Under the pieces are notes generated by a model. That model was not told the origin of the DNA. It did not search any database and saw nothing but the letters and a program-made list of their open reading frames with translations. 64,000 nt of DNA from NCBI GenBank assembly GCA_964486455.1, contig CAZAMP010000007.1, positions 1 through 64,000 of the forward strand. Direction: 5' to 3'. A program made the translations under genes and the position numbers. The DNA is from CAZAMP01 sp964486455. Lineage in GTDB: Bacteria; Eisenbacteria; RBG-16-71-46; CAZAMP01. This document shows, in pieces, positions 17,167-25,859 of this stretch. Every line of letters starts with the position of its first letter. Positions within the stretch are counted from its first letter, which is position 1.

Positions 17167-19751
17167 CGAGTGACCGGCTGTGGAGCGACGTACAACGCGT
17201 GCTGGAATCTCTCGGTGACGTTGACCCCGATGATCTTCCCTCCAAGCTCGACGCGCTATGCGGCGCGGACTCCCGACTGGGTCGCGAGATCGAGGCAATC
17301 CTCTCGTCCGACGACGGTCTGGTGGATGTCGCCGAGATCGTGACCGATGCCGCCAGGCAGGTGGTATCAGAAGAGGATCCCCTGCTCGATACGCGTCTCG
17401 GGCCCTATCGCATCACACGCAGGCTCGGCGAAGGAGGCATGAGCGTCGTCTATCTCGCCGCGCGAGACGATGACACATTCGAACGAGCGGTATGCGTCAA
17501 GGTGATGAAGCGCGGCCTCGATACGGATGCGCTTCTCCGTCGATTCGAAACCGAGCGACGCATCCTCGCGAACCTCGACCACCCGAACATCGCCAGGCTC
17601 TACGACGGTTCGAGTACGAGCGAGGGCCGCCCCTATTTCGTCATGGAACATGTCGACGGCGTGCCGATCGACGAGTACGTGCGCTCGCGGGATCTATCGG
17701 TAGATCGATGCCTGCGGCTGTTCCGCATCGTGTGCGGTGCCGTCGACCACGCCCACCAGCGGCTGATCGTGCATCGCGACCTCAAGCCCCACAACATACT
17801 CGTGACGGAAGCGGGTAGTCCAAAGCTGCTGGATTTCGGGATCGCAAAGCTGCTCGGCGGTGGGGACACGGGCCTCACCCAGACCGCCGACGCGTTTCTC
17901 ACACCCGACTACGCCAGCCCCGAACAGATCCGCGGCGAGCCGATCTCCACCGCGAGCGATCAGTACTCCCTGGCCGTCCTGCTGTATGTGATGCTCACCG
18001 GACGGCGCCCGTATGAGGTGACCACGAGCGACCGCTCGGCGATGGAACGCGCCGTGGCTGACGCATCGGTGGCCCGTCCGAGCACACTCCGGGGCCGAAT
18101 CCCGCGCGATCTCGATCACATCGTTCTCAAGGCCATGCGGCCGGACGAGTCGGATCGCTACGAGTCGGTCCATGAATTCTCGGACGATGTCGATCGCTAT
18201 CTGACCGGTCTGCCGGTGCGGGCACGCAGAGGCACGTGGCGCTACCGCGCGGGGAAGTTCCTTCGCCGGAGCCGGATGAAGGTCACCGTCGGCGTGCTGG
18301 TCCTCACGCTGCTGACCGTGCTGGGCCTGCAGACGTTGCGATTGACACACATCCGCACCAGAGCGGAGACCGTGGCGCGCCAACTCTCCGAAATGGCGGT
18401 CGTGGCCGACAGGGAAATCTCTTTCGTCGAGGCACCCTCCACCCCCGCGCTCGAGTTCGGGCGCGGCAGCTTCACCTTGAGCGCCTGGGTGCGGATGACC
18501 GGCAGAGCGGACCAGCCGGTCATCATCATGGACAAGCGCATTCCGCCGTACCACTTCTCGCGCGGGTTCGTCATGTTCGTCTATGCTGACCGGCTCGGTC
18601 TCCAGATTGCTGACGGCGTGCGCGTGCATGCCCATCCATCAGGGACGCCCACGCAGACGACCGGCAGCACCTTCCACCTCGGCCGAGGCGACCTCGGGGA
18701 CGGCGCGTGGCACCACGTGGCCGCGTCCGTACACCGCGACACGCTGGATGCCTCACAGAACAACGTGACGCTCTACGTCGACGGCGAGCCGGACTATGTC
18801 AGCTCCGCAAACTACGTGCGCACCGGCGATGTCTCCTGTCCGGCCCCGCTGCGCGTGGGTGTCGAGTGCGACGGCTTCCAGATCGCAAGACCGTTCACGG
18901 GATCCATCCGTCATCCGCAGGTCTTCGGCCGTGCCATCGGCGCCGAGGAGATGCGCCGTCGCTTCGCGCAAGGACACGAGTCACTCAACACAGACGTGTA
19001 TCACCTGCCGGAGTTCACGATCGCCGACGGCGACTCCATCGCCATTCCACTCGTGATCGAGAACCTCGGGTCGCGTCCCGCATCGTACACGTGGACCGCC
19101 TCGGGCCTTCCTGGTGACAACGGGCATCCGCCGCTCAGCCGTTTCGAGCCCGCGTCCGGAAATGTCATCCTCGCCCCCGGACCTTCGTCGGTGGCAATCA
19201 CTATCGGAATGAGCGCACGAGAAATTGCCCGTTCCGGCTCGGGATCGTTTCAGGTGTCGGTCGTGAACGTCGAGTCGCTGGAGCCGGTCATCCGATCCGG
19301 ACAGGTGATGACCGCCGAATGGGCGCGCCAAAGAGGCGTTGAGCCGACCCCGCCTTACGCGCCCAATCTGCGACAGAGTGGGACACTGGAGGAATCCGAG
19401 CTCGATTCCGGGATCCCACTCGCCCTGGAGGTGCGTGTCCGGCCGAACGGCTTCATCACCGATGCGTCGGTCGCCTTCGACGTCGGCCTTGCTCCGCGAC
19501 CGATGCGCATGGAGGTCGTCGCGCTCAGCGGCGAAGTGATTCGGAGCGTCGATCTCGGCACGATGTCGATCGGACAGCACTCCGTGGCATGGGACGGACG
19601 CGATGACGACGGCAACCGGGTGCCGAGCGGGCACTACGCCATCGACATCATCGGCAGGCGCTCGATCACCCGATGGGACCCGGATGGCGAGGAATGGATC
19701 CGCCCCGAAGAGTCAGGAAGCATCACCACCCGAGTTGTCTATCTCCCCTAG
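17163..19751 (+). CDS. Transmembrane Ser/Thr kinase with LamG and FlgD-like ectodomain
   Basis: An 862-residue receptor-like kinase. The cytoplasmic Hanks-type kinase domain (about 80-345) looks active: glycine loop LGEGGMSVVYLA, Lys113 in VCVKVMK, HRDLKPHN with Asp206, DFG at 224-226. A membrane helix follows (about 372-392). The outer half contains a LamG/concanavalin-like domain (about 420-605, with DLGDGAWHHVAASVHRD and NVTLYVDGEPD), an Ig-like segment (about 615-715), and a FlgD-like Ig module (about 745-850) with HSVAWDGRDDDGNRVPSGHY. The gene overlaps the ECF sigma gene by 4 nt. The outer modules resemble those of the secreted protein at 20915-23620, suggesting shared ligands. The ligand and targets are unknown. 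Confidence 0.92.
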   Translation: MTSDRLWSDVQRVLESLGDVDPDDLPSKLDALCGADSRLGREIEAILSSDDGLVDVAEIVTDAARQVVSEEDPLLDTRLGPYRITRRLGEGGMSVVYLAARDDDTFERAVCVKVMKRGLDTDALLRRFETERRILANLDHPNIARLYDGSSTSEGRPYFVMEHVDGVPIDEYVRSRDLSVDRCLRLFRIVCGAVDHAHQRLIVHRDLKPHNILVTEAGSPKLLDFGIAKLLGGGDTGLTQTADAFLTPDYASPEQIRGEPISTASDQYSLAVLLYVMLTGRRPYEVTTSDRSAMERAVADASVARPSTLRGRIPRDLDHIVLKAMRPDESDRYESVHEFSDDVDRYLTGLPVRARRGTWRYRAGKFLRRSRMKVTVGVLVLTLLTVLGLQTLRLTHIRTRAETVARQLSEMAVVADREISFVEAPSTPALEFGRGSFTLSAWVRMTGRADQPVIIMDKRIPPYHFSRGFVMFVYADRLGLQIADGVRVHAHPSGTPTQTTGSTFHLGRGDLGDGAWHHVAASVHRDTLDASQNNVTLYVDGEPDYVSSANYVRTGDVSCPAPLRVGVECDGFQIARPFTGSIRHPQVFGRAIGAEEMRRRFAQGHESLNTDVYHLPEFTIADGDSIAIPLVIENLGSRPASYTWTASGLPGDNGHPPLSRFEPASGNVILAPGPSSVAITIGMSAREIARSGSGSFQVSVVNVESLEPVIRSGQVMTAEWARQRGVEPTPPYAPNLRQSGTLEESELDSGIPLALEVRVRPNGFITDASVAFDVGLAPRPMRMEVVALSGEVIRSVDLGTMSIGQHSVAWDGRDDDGNRVPSGHYAIDIIGRRSITRWDPDGEEWIRPEESGSITTRVVYLP

Positions 19752-19866
19752 GGCATTGACGTTAGAGCCCTCTCCGCAGCGAGCCGCGGTCAGCGTCCGC
19801 CGGGCGATCCGAAAAAACTCCTCATACGTTGCGACTACCCCACCCAGATCTCGCTTCACTGATCAC

Positions 19867-19883
19867 CGGGGCGGAAGGCCCCG
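19867..19883 (+). terminator. GC-rich hairpin between kinase and secreted protein
   Basis: A perfect 6-bp stem CGGGGC/GCCCCG with loop GGAAG lies in the 223-bp spacer after the kinase gene. No U-run follows, so it may be an attenuator or mRNA-processing hairpin instead of a full terminator. Confidence 0.3.
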
Positions 19884-19974
19884 TCCATCAGATGTAACAC
19901 GAGGCTCATGTCGGGCGCCGACGTCGACACGTCTGGCCGACCGTCCGCTGATTTGACGAAGAGGAGGAATCAAC

Positions 19975-20841
19975 ATGCGGTACTCATCGATCATCCTGTG
20001 CGTGGGGTTGACGCTCGCGTCGGTCTCGCCCGCGTGGGCGGTGGAGTCCGGCGACAGCCCACCCGCCCCGTTCTATGAGGCCACCGGCCAGATCGACATC
20101 GTCTGGGCCGTTGAAGAGTTTCTGGGCGACGACACCTTCGCGATCACGGGGATCCCCGGTGGGGCTACCGTGGAAGCCGCCTTCTTCATCTCGGAAACGT
20201 GGGATGACACGACCGCCATATCCAACAGCATCGACCTCGTCTTCAACGGCAGCGCCTACGGAAGCGTGGATGCCGATGTCATGGACTACACGGAAGAGGA
20301 AGGCGGCCTCGACCTCGCCGGATACGTGGTCGATGTGACGGCCGATGTGTCCGGCGATGGTTCCTACCCCTTCACCGTCACTCCCAACCAGAGCGGAAAC
20401 GGCGCGATCGGGCATCTGCTCGTTGTGGTCTACGAGCACGAGACGAACCCCCTGAATTTGATCAAGATGAACGTCGGCGCCGAGGCCATCCGCTGGGCCA
20501 GTTCAACCACCGAGTTCCTCGACATCCCCGGCGGCGACGGCGAGCTGCACATCTTCACGGAATCCGACAACGGGGGCGGTAGCGAGGGTGAGGAATCGAT
20601 CGCTCTCAACGGTTCCGTAATCCTCGGAGGACCGGACTCCGGCATCTTCGACAGCAACCAGGGGTGTTGCACGTCCTACTTCGAGCTCCCCGTCACATTG
20701 CTCGAAGGCTACAACACCGTGACACTCACCACCGGTGAGGACCTGTTCGGGTGGCACTTCGCCGCGCTGGTCGTCGAGACGACGGGATCAACGGCTACCC
20801 GGTCGGTGTCGTGGGGCGCGGTGAAAAACAGGTTCCGGTAG
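19975..20841 (+). CDS. Secreted protein resembling DUF3344
   Basis: A 288-residue exported protein with a signal peptide (about 1-23, ending SPAWA). The body has two similar beta-sandwich halves with the pattern seen in DUF3344-type surface proteins: an opening strand pair (IDLVFNGSAYG), a V-V-D-V-T strand (YVVDVTADVSGDG), HLLVVVYEH, then LNGSVILGG and a closing GYNTVTLTTGED. No enzyme motif or sorting domain is present. The start follows GAGGAGGAATCAAC. It lies between the kinase and the LamG protein on the same strand. It may be part of the surface material the kinase senses, which is inference. Confidence 0.7.
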   Translation: MRYSSIILCVGLTLASVSPAWAVESGDSPPAPFYEATGQIDIVWAVEEFLGDDTFAITGIPGGATVEAAFFISETWDDTTAISNSIDLVFNGSAYGSVDADVMDYTEEEGGLDLAGYVVDVTADVSGDGSYPFTVTPNQSGNGAIGHLLVVVYEHETNPLNLIKMNVGAEAIRWASSTTEFLDIPGGDGELHIFTESDNGGGSEGEESIALNGSVILGGPDSGIFDSNQGCCTSYFELPVTLLEGYNTVTLTTGEDLFGWHFAALVVETTGSTATRSVSWGAVKNRFR

Positions 20842-20914
20842 GCCCGCTCACGGCCAGTACTAGCATTCTCAATCCAGACTGATCACGAATCGTGGCCGGA
20901 GGAGGAGACGTACG

Positions 20915-23620
20915 ATGTCTCATAGTTCCGTACAGACGACGCAGTTGATCCGACGGACCCTTATCACGATCGCACTCCTGGTGGGTGGAGCTGCGGCCGC
21001 GATCGCCGACCCATGCGAAATCGTGATCCGAACCGGACAGGTCGGGGGCGCCCCAGGCGACCCCACGGTCGGCGGTTTCGACGATTGCTTCCGCGTCTAC
21101 GAGAGCACATCCTGTGCCGCCCCGCTCTCGGGCGCGCCGTTTGCGGCGACTGATTTCGATGCCGCGGCGACCAGTGCGACATTCGCGCAGGTGGTCGAAT
21201 CCGTGGCCCCTTGGCTTCCTTCCCTTGGCTCAGATCCCGATGCGCGTTGGATCCACTCACGACGAAACGCCTCGGGCTACGGCGCCGCCGCTCGCTCCGT
21301 GCTCTACGCGTGTCGGTTCGAGCGACCGGCCGGCTGCACGGAGGCCGACATCACGGTTTCATGGGCGGTGGATGACCGTCTAGGTGATCCCGCCGGCGAT
21401 CCCAACCCGATCGGTGTGTACATCAACGGCACCGCGCTCTCGCCCTCCTTCTCGGGTGGTGACTACACCGCCGAGTACTCCGCGTCGGTGTCCAGTTACC
21501 CACTCCTCCCGGGCGTGAACTGGCTCTACGTGTATCAGCGCGACATGTCATGCGGCTACGCCGGGCTGATGCTCAGTGCGCGCATCCGCTGTCCCGACAC
21601 GGTGGGTGACATCTACGGAACGAAGTACTGGGATCAAGACTGTAATGGAGAGCGCGACGCCGGAGAACCGGGGCTCTCCGGGTGGGATATCACGGCATCC
21701 GGCGACAGTGACTACGTGACGACGACGGACGCGGATGGCAACTACTCCTTCGTCGGCCTGCCGGGCGGGACCTACACGGTCTTCGAGACTACGGTATCCA
21801 CGTGGATCGTCACGGAACCCGTCGACGGCACGTACACGGTGACCGTGGGATGCGATCCGATCGAGGACCTTGATTTCGGCAACTGTCTCTGCGACACGCA
21901 GCAGGGTCCTGACACACCACCGTGCCTCGACGCGTGGTATCCGCTGGATGAGGGCTCGGGCACGATCGCCGCCGACCTTGCATCCGGCAACACCGGCTTT
22001 CTCGTCGGCGATCCGGCCTGGCAGACCGACGGCATGGTTGGCGGCTCACTTTGGTTTCCAAGCCCGTACGACTACGTCGAGACCGCAGCCGGCCCCTCGC
22101 CGAGCTTTGGTGACGGCAGCTTCGCGGTATCCGGGTGGTTGCGCATCAATGATTCCACGTACGGAACGGTGCGCGCGTTGCTCGACAAGCGCGTCTCGAC
22201 GACCGGTTTCTATGTCTATCTCGATGACGGGATGCTGAGTCTCGAGATCCGTACGCCGGGAGGTACGTCGAACTACGTCGCGACCGGCGGCACCTACTTG
22301 AACGACGGCGAATGGCACCACTTTGCCGTCGCGGCCTGTCGTAACCCGAGCGACCCCACCGACCCCTTGACCAACAGAGTGACGCTCTACGTCGATGGCG
22401 TTCCCGATGCAACGCCGTGGACGGGAGCCGCCGTCCAGATGGGCAACGTCACCAACAACGCGCCGCTGCGCTTCGCCCGCGAGAGCGGCGGTTTTCCAAC
22501 GGACTTCCCGCTTCACGGCGAGCTTGACGAGGTCATGCTCTTCAGCTGCTGCCTCGACGACGACGATATCCTCATTCTCGCTGGCGGCGACGAATTCGCC
22601 ACCACCACCGTCGCGGTACCATCGGTCCTGAGTGTGACGGGCACGACCGCCACGATCCCGCTCGAAATCTGTAACTACCTCGGTACGCCGCAAGACTACA
22701 CCTGGACGATCGCGGGGCTCCCGTCGGGCGGCGGCTGCACCATCGACGGACCGACCGTCTTCTCCCCGCTCGCCGGAACGCTCACGCTCCCCGCCGGCCC
22801 CGCCTGCGAGGTGATCGACATCGAGGTGGAAGCTCCAGGCGATCTCGTCGCCGGCGAGACGGCCTGCTACGGGGTCTCGGTGCAGCAGGTCGGGACCGGA
22901 GAGTGCTTCACCACGACCGGAACGCTCCAGCCGTCCGGCATCATCGACGTGAGCACTGACGACCCCGTCGTGGAGCTGCCCACTGGCGTGGGGACACTCG
23001 TCGATATCCTGCTCACGAATAGATCACAGGACCCCGTCTTGCTCGATTATGAACTCCACACATGGTCCCGCGGTCATGACGGCCCAAGTCCGGTCATGAG
23101 CCTGAACGGCATGCCGGCCGGCATCCCGGTCATCGGCGATGTGGAGATCGACGCCGGCGCTTCCGTGCCCGTCACGGTGCGTGTGACCATGGAAGGCTAC
23201 GAGCCCTTCAACATCAACGAGCTCCGGTTCGTGGCGGATCTACACGAGCTCGGCCTTCCGATCCCGGTTCACGCCGTCATCGTGAAGTCCGAGCACATGG
23301 GGGGCACGCTGGCCGTGCCGGAAACCGGCCAAGTCGCGGAGCCGGGCCCCCTTCACGTGGGGATCACGCCGAATCCGTTCTCGACGGGCACCACGGTCCT
23401 CTTCGAACTCGATGAAGCAAGCGATGTAAGGGTCGAACTGTTCGATGCGGCCGGGCGTCTCGTTCGCGATCTGCAGACGGGCATGCTGAATGCCGGATCG
23501 CAGACGCTGACCTGGGATGGCCGTAGCGCCGCCGGGCACCAAGTCCCGAGCGGTGTGTACTGGGTGCGTGTCGCGGCGGGTCAGCGCTTGGGCGTGGAGA
23601 AGGTTCTGATACTAAGGTAG
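20915..23620 (+). CDS. Large secreted SdrD_B/LamG/FlgD-like surface protein
   Basis: A 901-residue exported protein with a signal peptide (about 1-32) and a Cys-rich N-terminal domain. A SdrD_B/Cna-B-like domain follows (about 230-325, GTKYWDQDCNGERDAGEPGL). Next come a LamG domain (about 336-550, CLDAWYPLDEGSG, LNDGEWHHFAVAACR, VTLYVDGVPD), an Ig-like segment (about 560-690) and a terminal FlgD-like Ig module (about 812-901) with TPNPFSTG, LTWDGRSAAG and PSGVYWV. Such C-terminal modules resemble type IX-like sorting domains. The LamG-Ig-FlgD order repeats that of the kinase ectodomain at 17163-19751. A GGAGGAGG site precedes the start. It is probably a cell-surface adhesin or matrix protein. 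Confidence 0.85.
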   Translation: MSHSSVQTTQLIRRTLITIALLVGGAAAAIADPCEIVIRTGQVGGAPGDPTVGGFDDCFRVYESTSCAAPLSGAPFAATDFDAAATSATFAQVVESVAPWLPSLGSDPDARWIHSRRNASGYGAAARSVLYACRFERPAGCTEADITVSWAVDDRLGDPAGDPNPIGVYINGTALSPSFSGGDYTAEYSASVSSYPLLPGVNWLYVYQRDMSCGYAGLMLSARIRCPDTVGDIYGTKYWDQDCNGERDAGEPGLSGWDITASGDSDYVTTTDADGNYSFVGLPGGTYTVFETTVSTWIVTEPVDGTYTVTVGCDPIEDLDFGNCLCDTQQGPDTPPCLDAWYPLDEGSGTIAADLASGNTGFLVGDPAWQTDGMVGGSLWFPSPYDYVETAAGPSPSFGDGSFAVSGWLRINDSTYGTVRALLDKRVSTTGFYVYLDDGMLSLEIRTPGGTSNYVATGGTYLNDGEWHHFAVAACRNPSDPTDPLTNRVTLYVDGVPDATPWTGAAVQMGNVTNNAPLRFARESGGFPTDFPLHGELDEVMLFSCCLDDDDILILAGGDEFATTTVAVPSVLSVTGTTATIPLEICNYLGTPQDYTWTIAGLPSGGGCTIDGPTVFSPLAGTLTLPAGPACEVIDIEVEAPGDLVAGETACYGVSVQQVGTGECFTTTGTLQPSGIIDVSTDDPVVELPTGVGTLVDILLTNRSQDPVLLDYELHTWSRGHDGPSPVMSLNGMPAGIPVIGDVEIDAGASVPVTVRVTMEGYEPFNINELRFVADLHELGLPIPVHAVIVKSEHMGGTLAVPETGQVAEPGPLHVGITPNPFSTGTTVLFELDEASDVRVELFDAAGRLVRDLQTGMLNAGSQTLTWDGRSAAGHQVPSGVYWVRVAAGQRLGVEKVLILR

Positions 23621-23696
23621 TTCACGGCTGCGCCGTCTGCAGAACGTGGGCGGCGCGGCGTAGATCCCACGGTTATCCACACAGGAATGCGTCGCA

Positions 23697-23721
23697 GGCG
23701 GCGAGAATCGAACCCGCCGCC
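23697..23721 (-). other. T-arm-like hairpin, possible tRNA/tmRNA 3' remnant
   Basis: On the minus strand the sequence forms the stem GGCGGCG/CGCCGCC and contains the perfect T-arm GCGGG-TTCGATT-CTCGC, as at the 3' end of many tRNAs and tmRNAs. No D arm, anticodon or CCA end is present, and the sequence just upstream is the end of the slipin gene. It could be an attachment-site remnant or simply act as a terminator hairpin between the convergent genes. Confidence 0.3.
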
Positions 23722-23737
23722 CAAACTCGTCACGAAG

Positions 23738-24496
23738 CTAGCTCTCGCCGCCCTTCTTCTCCATGAACGGTCGGAACAGATCGACCGGCACCGGCATGAG
23801 GATCGTCGAGTTGTTCTCGCTCGCGACCTCCGTCACCGTCTGGAGAAACCGAAGCTGAACGCCTACCGGGTTCTGGCCGATGACTTCCGCTGCTTGGGCC
23901 AGCTTCGCGGACGCTTGGAATTCACCCTCGGCATGGATGATCTTCGCCCGCCGCTCGCGCTCGGCCTCCGCCTGACGCGCCATCGCCCGCTGCATTTCCT
24001 GCGGAAGGTCGACGTGCTTCACCTCGACGGTGCTCACCTTGATCCCCCACGGATCGGTCTGCCGGTCGAGGATCCCCTGCAGCCGTTCGTTGATCTGCTC
24101 CCGCTGAGAGAGTAGATCGTCCAGCTCGATCTCGCCGAGGACGCTCCGGAGCGTCGTCTGCGCAAGCTGCGACGTGGCGAAGAGATAGTCCTCCACCTCG
24201 ACGACCGCCTTGTTCGGGTCCATGACACGGAAGTAGATGACCGCGTTGACCTTCACCGACACGTTGTCGCGCGTGATGACGTCCTGGGGCGGCACGTCCA
24301 TGGCGATCGTTCGAAGGCTGATCTTCACCATTCGATCCACGATCGGGATCAGGATGATGAGCCCCGGCCCCTTGCTGCCGATGATGCGCCCGAGCCTGAA
24401 GATCACGCCCCGTTCGTATTCCCGCAGGACCTTGATCATCGCGGAGAGCAGACTGATCCCAAGAAAGATCAGAACACCTATCACGACCACAGGCAT
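23738..24496 (-). CDS. Slipin (stomatin/SPFH-domain membrane protein)
   Basis: A 252-residue SPFH/band 7 protein of the slipin group. One N-terminal membrane helix (about 3-22) precedes the SPFH domain (YERGVIFRLGRIIGSKGPGLI, VPPQDVITRDNVSV, DLPQEMQRAMARQAEAERERRAKII). Slipins oligomerise into membrane rings and are encoded with NfeD proteases, which cut the slipin C-terminus in the archaeal system. Here the gene starts 12 nt after the NfeD stop, in the same leftward operon. The C-terminus (STILMPVPVDLFRPF) is the hydrophobic segment usually targeted. Role: membrane quality control or microdomain organisation, by family knowledge. Confidence 0.93.
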   Translation of the reverse strand: MPVVVIGVLIFLGISLLSAMIKVLREYERGVIFRLGRIIGSKGPGLIILIPIVDRMVKISLRTIAMDVPPQDVITRDNVSVKVNAVIYFRVMDPNKAVVEVEDYLFATSQLAQTTLRSVLGEIELDDLLSQREQINERLQGILDRQTDPWGIKVSTVEVKHVDLPQEMQRAMARQAEAERERRAKIIHAEGEFQASAKLAQAAEVIGQNPVGVQLRFLQTVTEVASENNSTILMPVPVDLFRPFMEKKGGES

Positions 24497-24508
24497 GACT
24501 CACCTCCT

Positions 24509-25831
24509 CTATGCCGGCTCGCCGCCGGTCGTCGGCTCGTCCGATCTCTGAACGATCAAACGCATTCCACGTACTTGCATCACACGAATGGACTCACCCT
24601 CACGGATCGACTGAACGCTCTCGGCGTCCCAGTATTCTCCGTGCAAGAACACCTTCCCGAGCGGATCGAGGTCCCTCATGACCTCCCCGATCTCGCCGAC
24701 GAGACCTTCCACGCCCGTCTCGGGCTTGCGACGCTGCGCGAGAAGCCCCTTAGAGACCGCGAAGAAGAAGAATGCGACCGTGAAGAGAACGGTCGGTATG
24801 ATCACCGACCACGAAACCTTGAAGAGCGGTCCAGCCCGCTCCAGCAGCATGATCGATCCGAGAATCATGGCAGTAACCCCACCTAAGGTTAACAACCCAT
24901 AGCTGGGTATCTTGATCTCCGCGATGAAGAGCGCGATGGCAAGGAGAATCAGCAACACGCCCGCGTAGTTCACGGGGAGCGTGTGGAGCGCGTAAAGCGC
25001 GACGATGATGCAGATCGCGCCGACGACGCCGGGCACGATGCTCCCGGGGTTCGAGAGCTCGAAGATGAGACCGTAGATTCCCAGCAGAAACAGTATGTAT
25101 GCCACGCTCGGGTCGGTCACCACATTGAGAAACCGGTCCCGGGCGCTGAGTTCGATGCGAACGATAACCGCGTCGGCCGTCTCGAGCGTAACCTCGTTGC
25201 CGGCTACCTCGACGACCATCGAATCCACAGCAGCGAGAAGTGAGTCGATATTAGTCGCCATGAGATCGACGACGTTCATCTCGACGGCTTCCTCCACCGT
25301 GAGCGACTTGCTTTCGCGCGCGGCAAGCTCAACCCACTCCACGTTTCGGCCGCGAAGCTTCGCGACGGCCTGAAGCTCTGCCACCCAGTCGTTCATCGCC
25401 TTCTCGCTCACGACCGAGTCGGGGATGGATCCTTGGATTCCCACGACGTGCGCGGCGCCGATGTGCGTGCCCCTCGCCATCGCGGCCACGTGGGCCGAGA
25501 TGGTGACGAGGACACCGGCGCTCGTGGCCCGCGAGCCTTCGGGTGATACGTAGACGATGACCGGGAGGCCGGCGTTCAGGATGGTCTTCGAGATCTCGTG
25601 AACGGATTTGAGCAGCCCGCCGGGCGTATCCAGTTCGATGATGAGTGCCTCGGCACCCTCGGCCTCGGCGAGCGCGATGTTCTTTTCGATGTGACGCGCG
25701 GATACGGGGTTGATGACACCGTGAACCGTGATGACGTGGACTTCGCCCGCCGCCCACGCGGGGCCGGTGATCGCAGCGATCAGAGCGAGTGCGGGAAGAA
25801 TGAATCGGCCAAACATTCTCGCGACGGTCAT
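24509..25831 (-). CDS. nfeD: NfeD long-form membrane serine protease
   Basis: A 440-residue protein with a signal peptide (about 1-28), a ClpP-like serine protease domain (about 30-225), four or five membrane helices (about 245-370) and a C-terminal OB-fold NfeD domain. The catalytic dyad is visible as Ser104 in RATSAGVL and Lys144 in VSEKAMNDW. Family members cleave slipin partners. The start at ATG 25829-25831 follows CAGGAGGT; an in-frame extension to 26227 runs into the upstream peptidase gene. The order peptidase-NfeD-slipin on one strand suggests an operon for membrane protein homeostasis. Confidence 0.92.
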   Translation of the reverse strand: MTVARMFGRFILPALALIAAITGPAWAAGEVHVITVHGVINPVSARHIEKNIALAEAEGAEALIIELDTPGGLLKSVHEISKTILNAGLPVIVYVSPEGSRATSAGVLVTISAHVAAMARGTHIGAAHVVGIQGSIPDSVVSEKAMNDWVAELQAVAKLRGRNVEWVELAARESKSLTVEEAVEMNVVDLMATNIDSLLAAVDSMVVEVAGNEVTLETADAVIVRIELSARDRFLNVVTDPSVAYILFLLGIYGLIFELSNPGSIVPGVVGAICIIVALYALHTLPVNYAGVLLILLAIALFIAEIKIPSYGLLTLGGVTAMILGSIMLLERAGPLFKVSWSVIIPTVLFTVAFFFFAVSKGLLAQRRKPETGVEGLVGEIGEVMRDLDPLGKVFLHGEYWDAESVQSIREGESIRVMQVRGMRLIVQRSDEPTTGGEPA

Positions 25832-25859
25832 GACCGGCACCTCCTGGTTGTCCCGCAGT

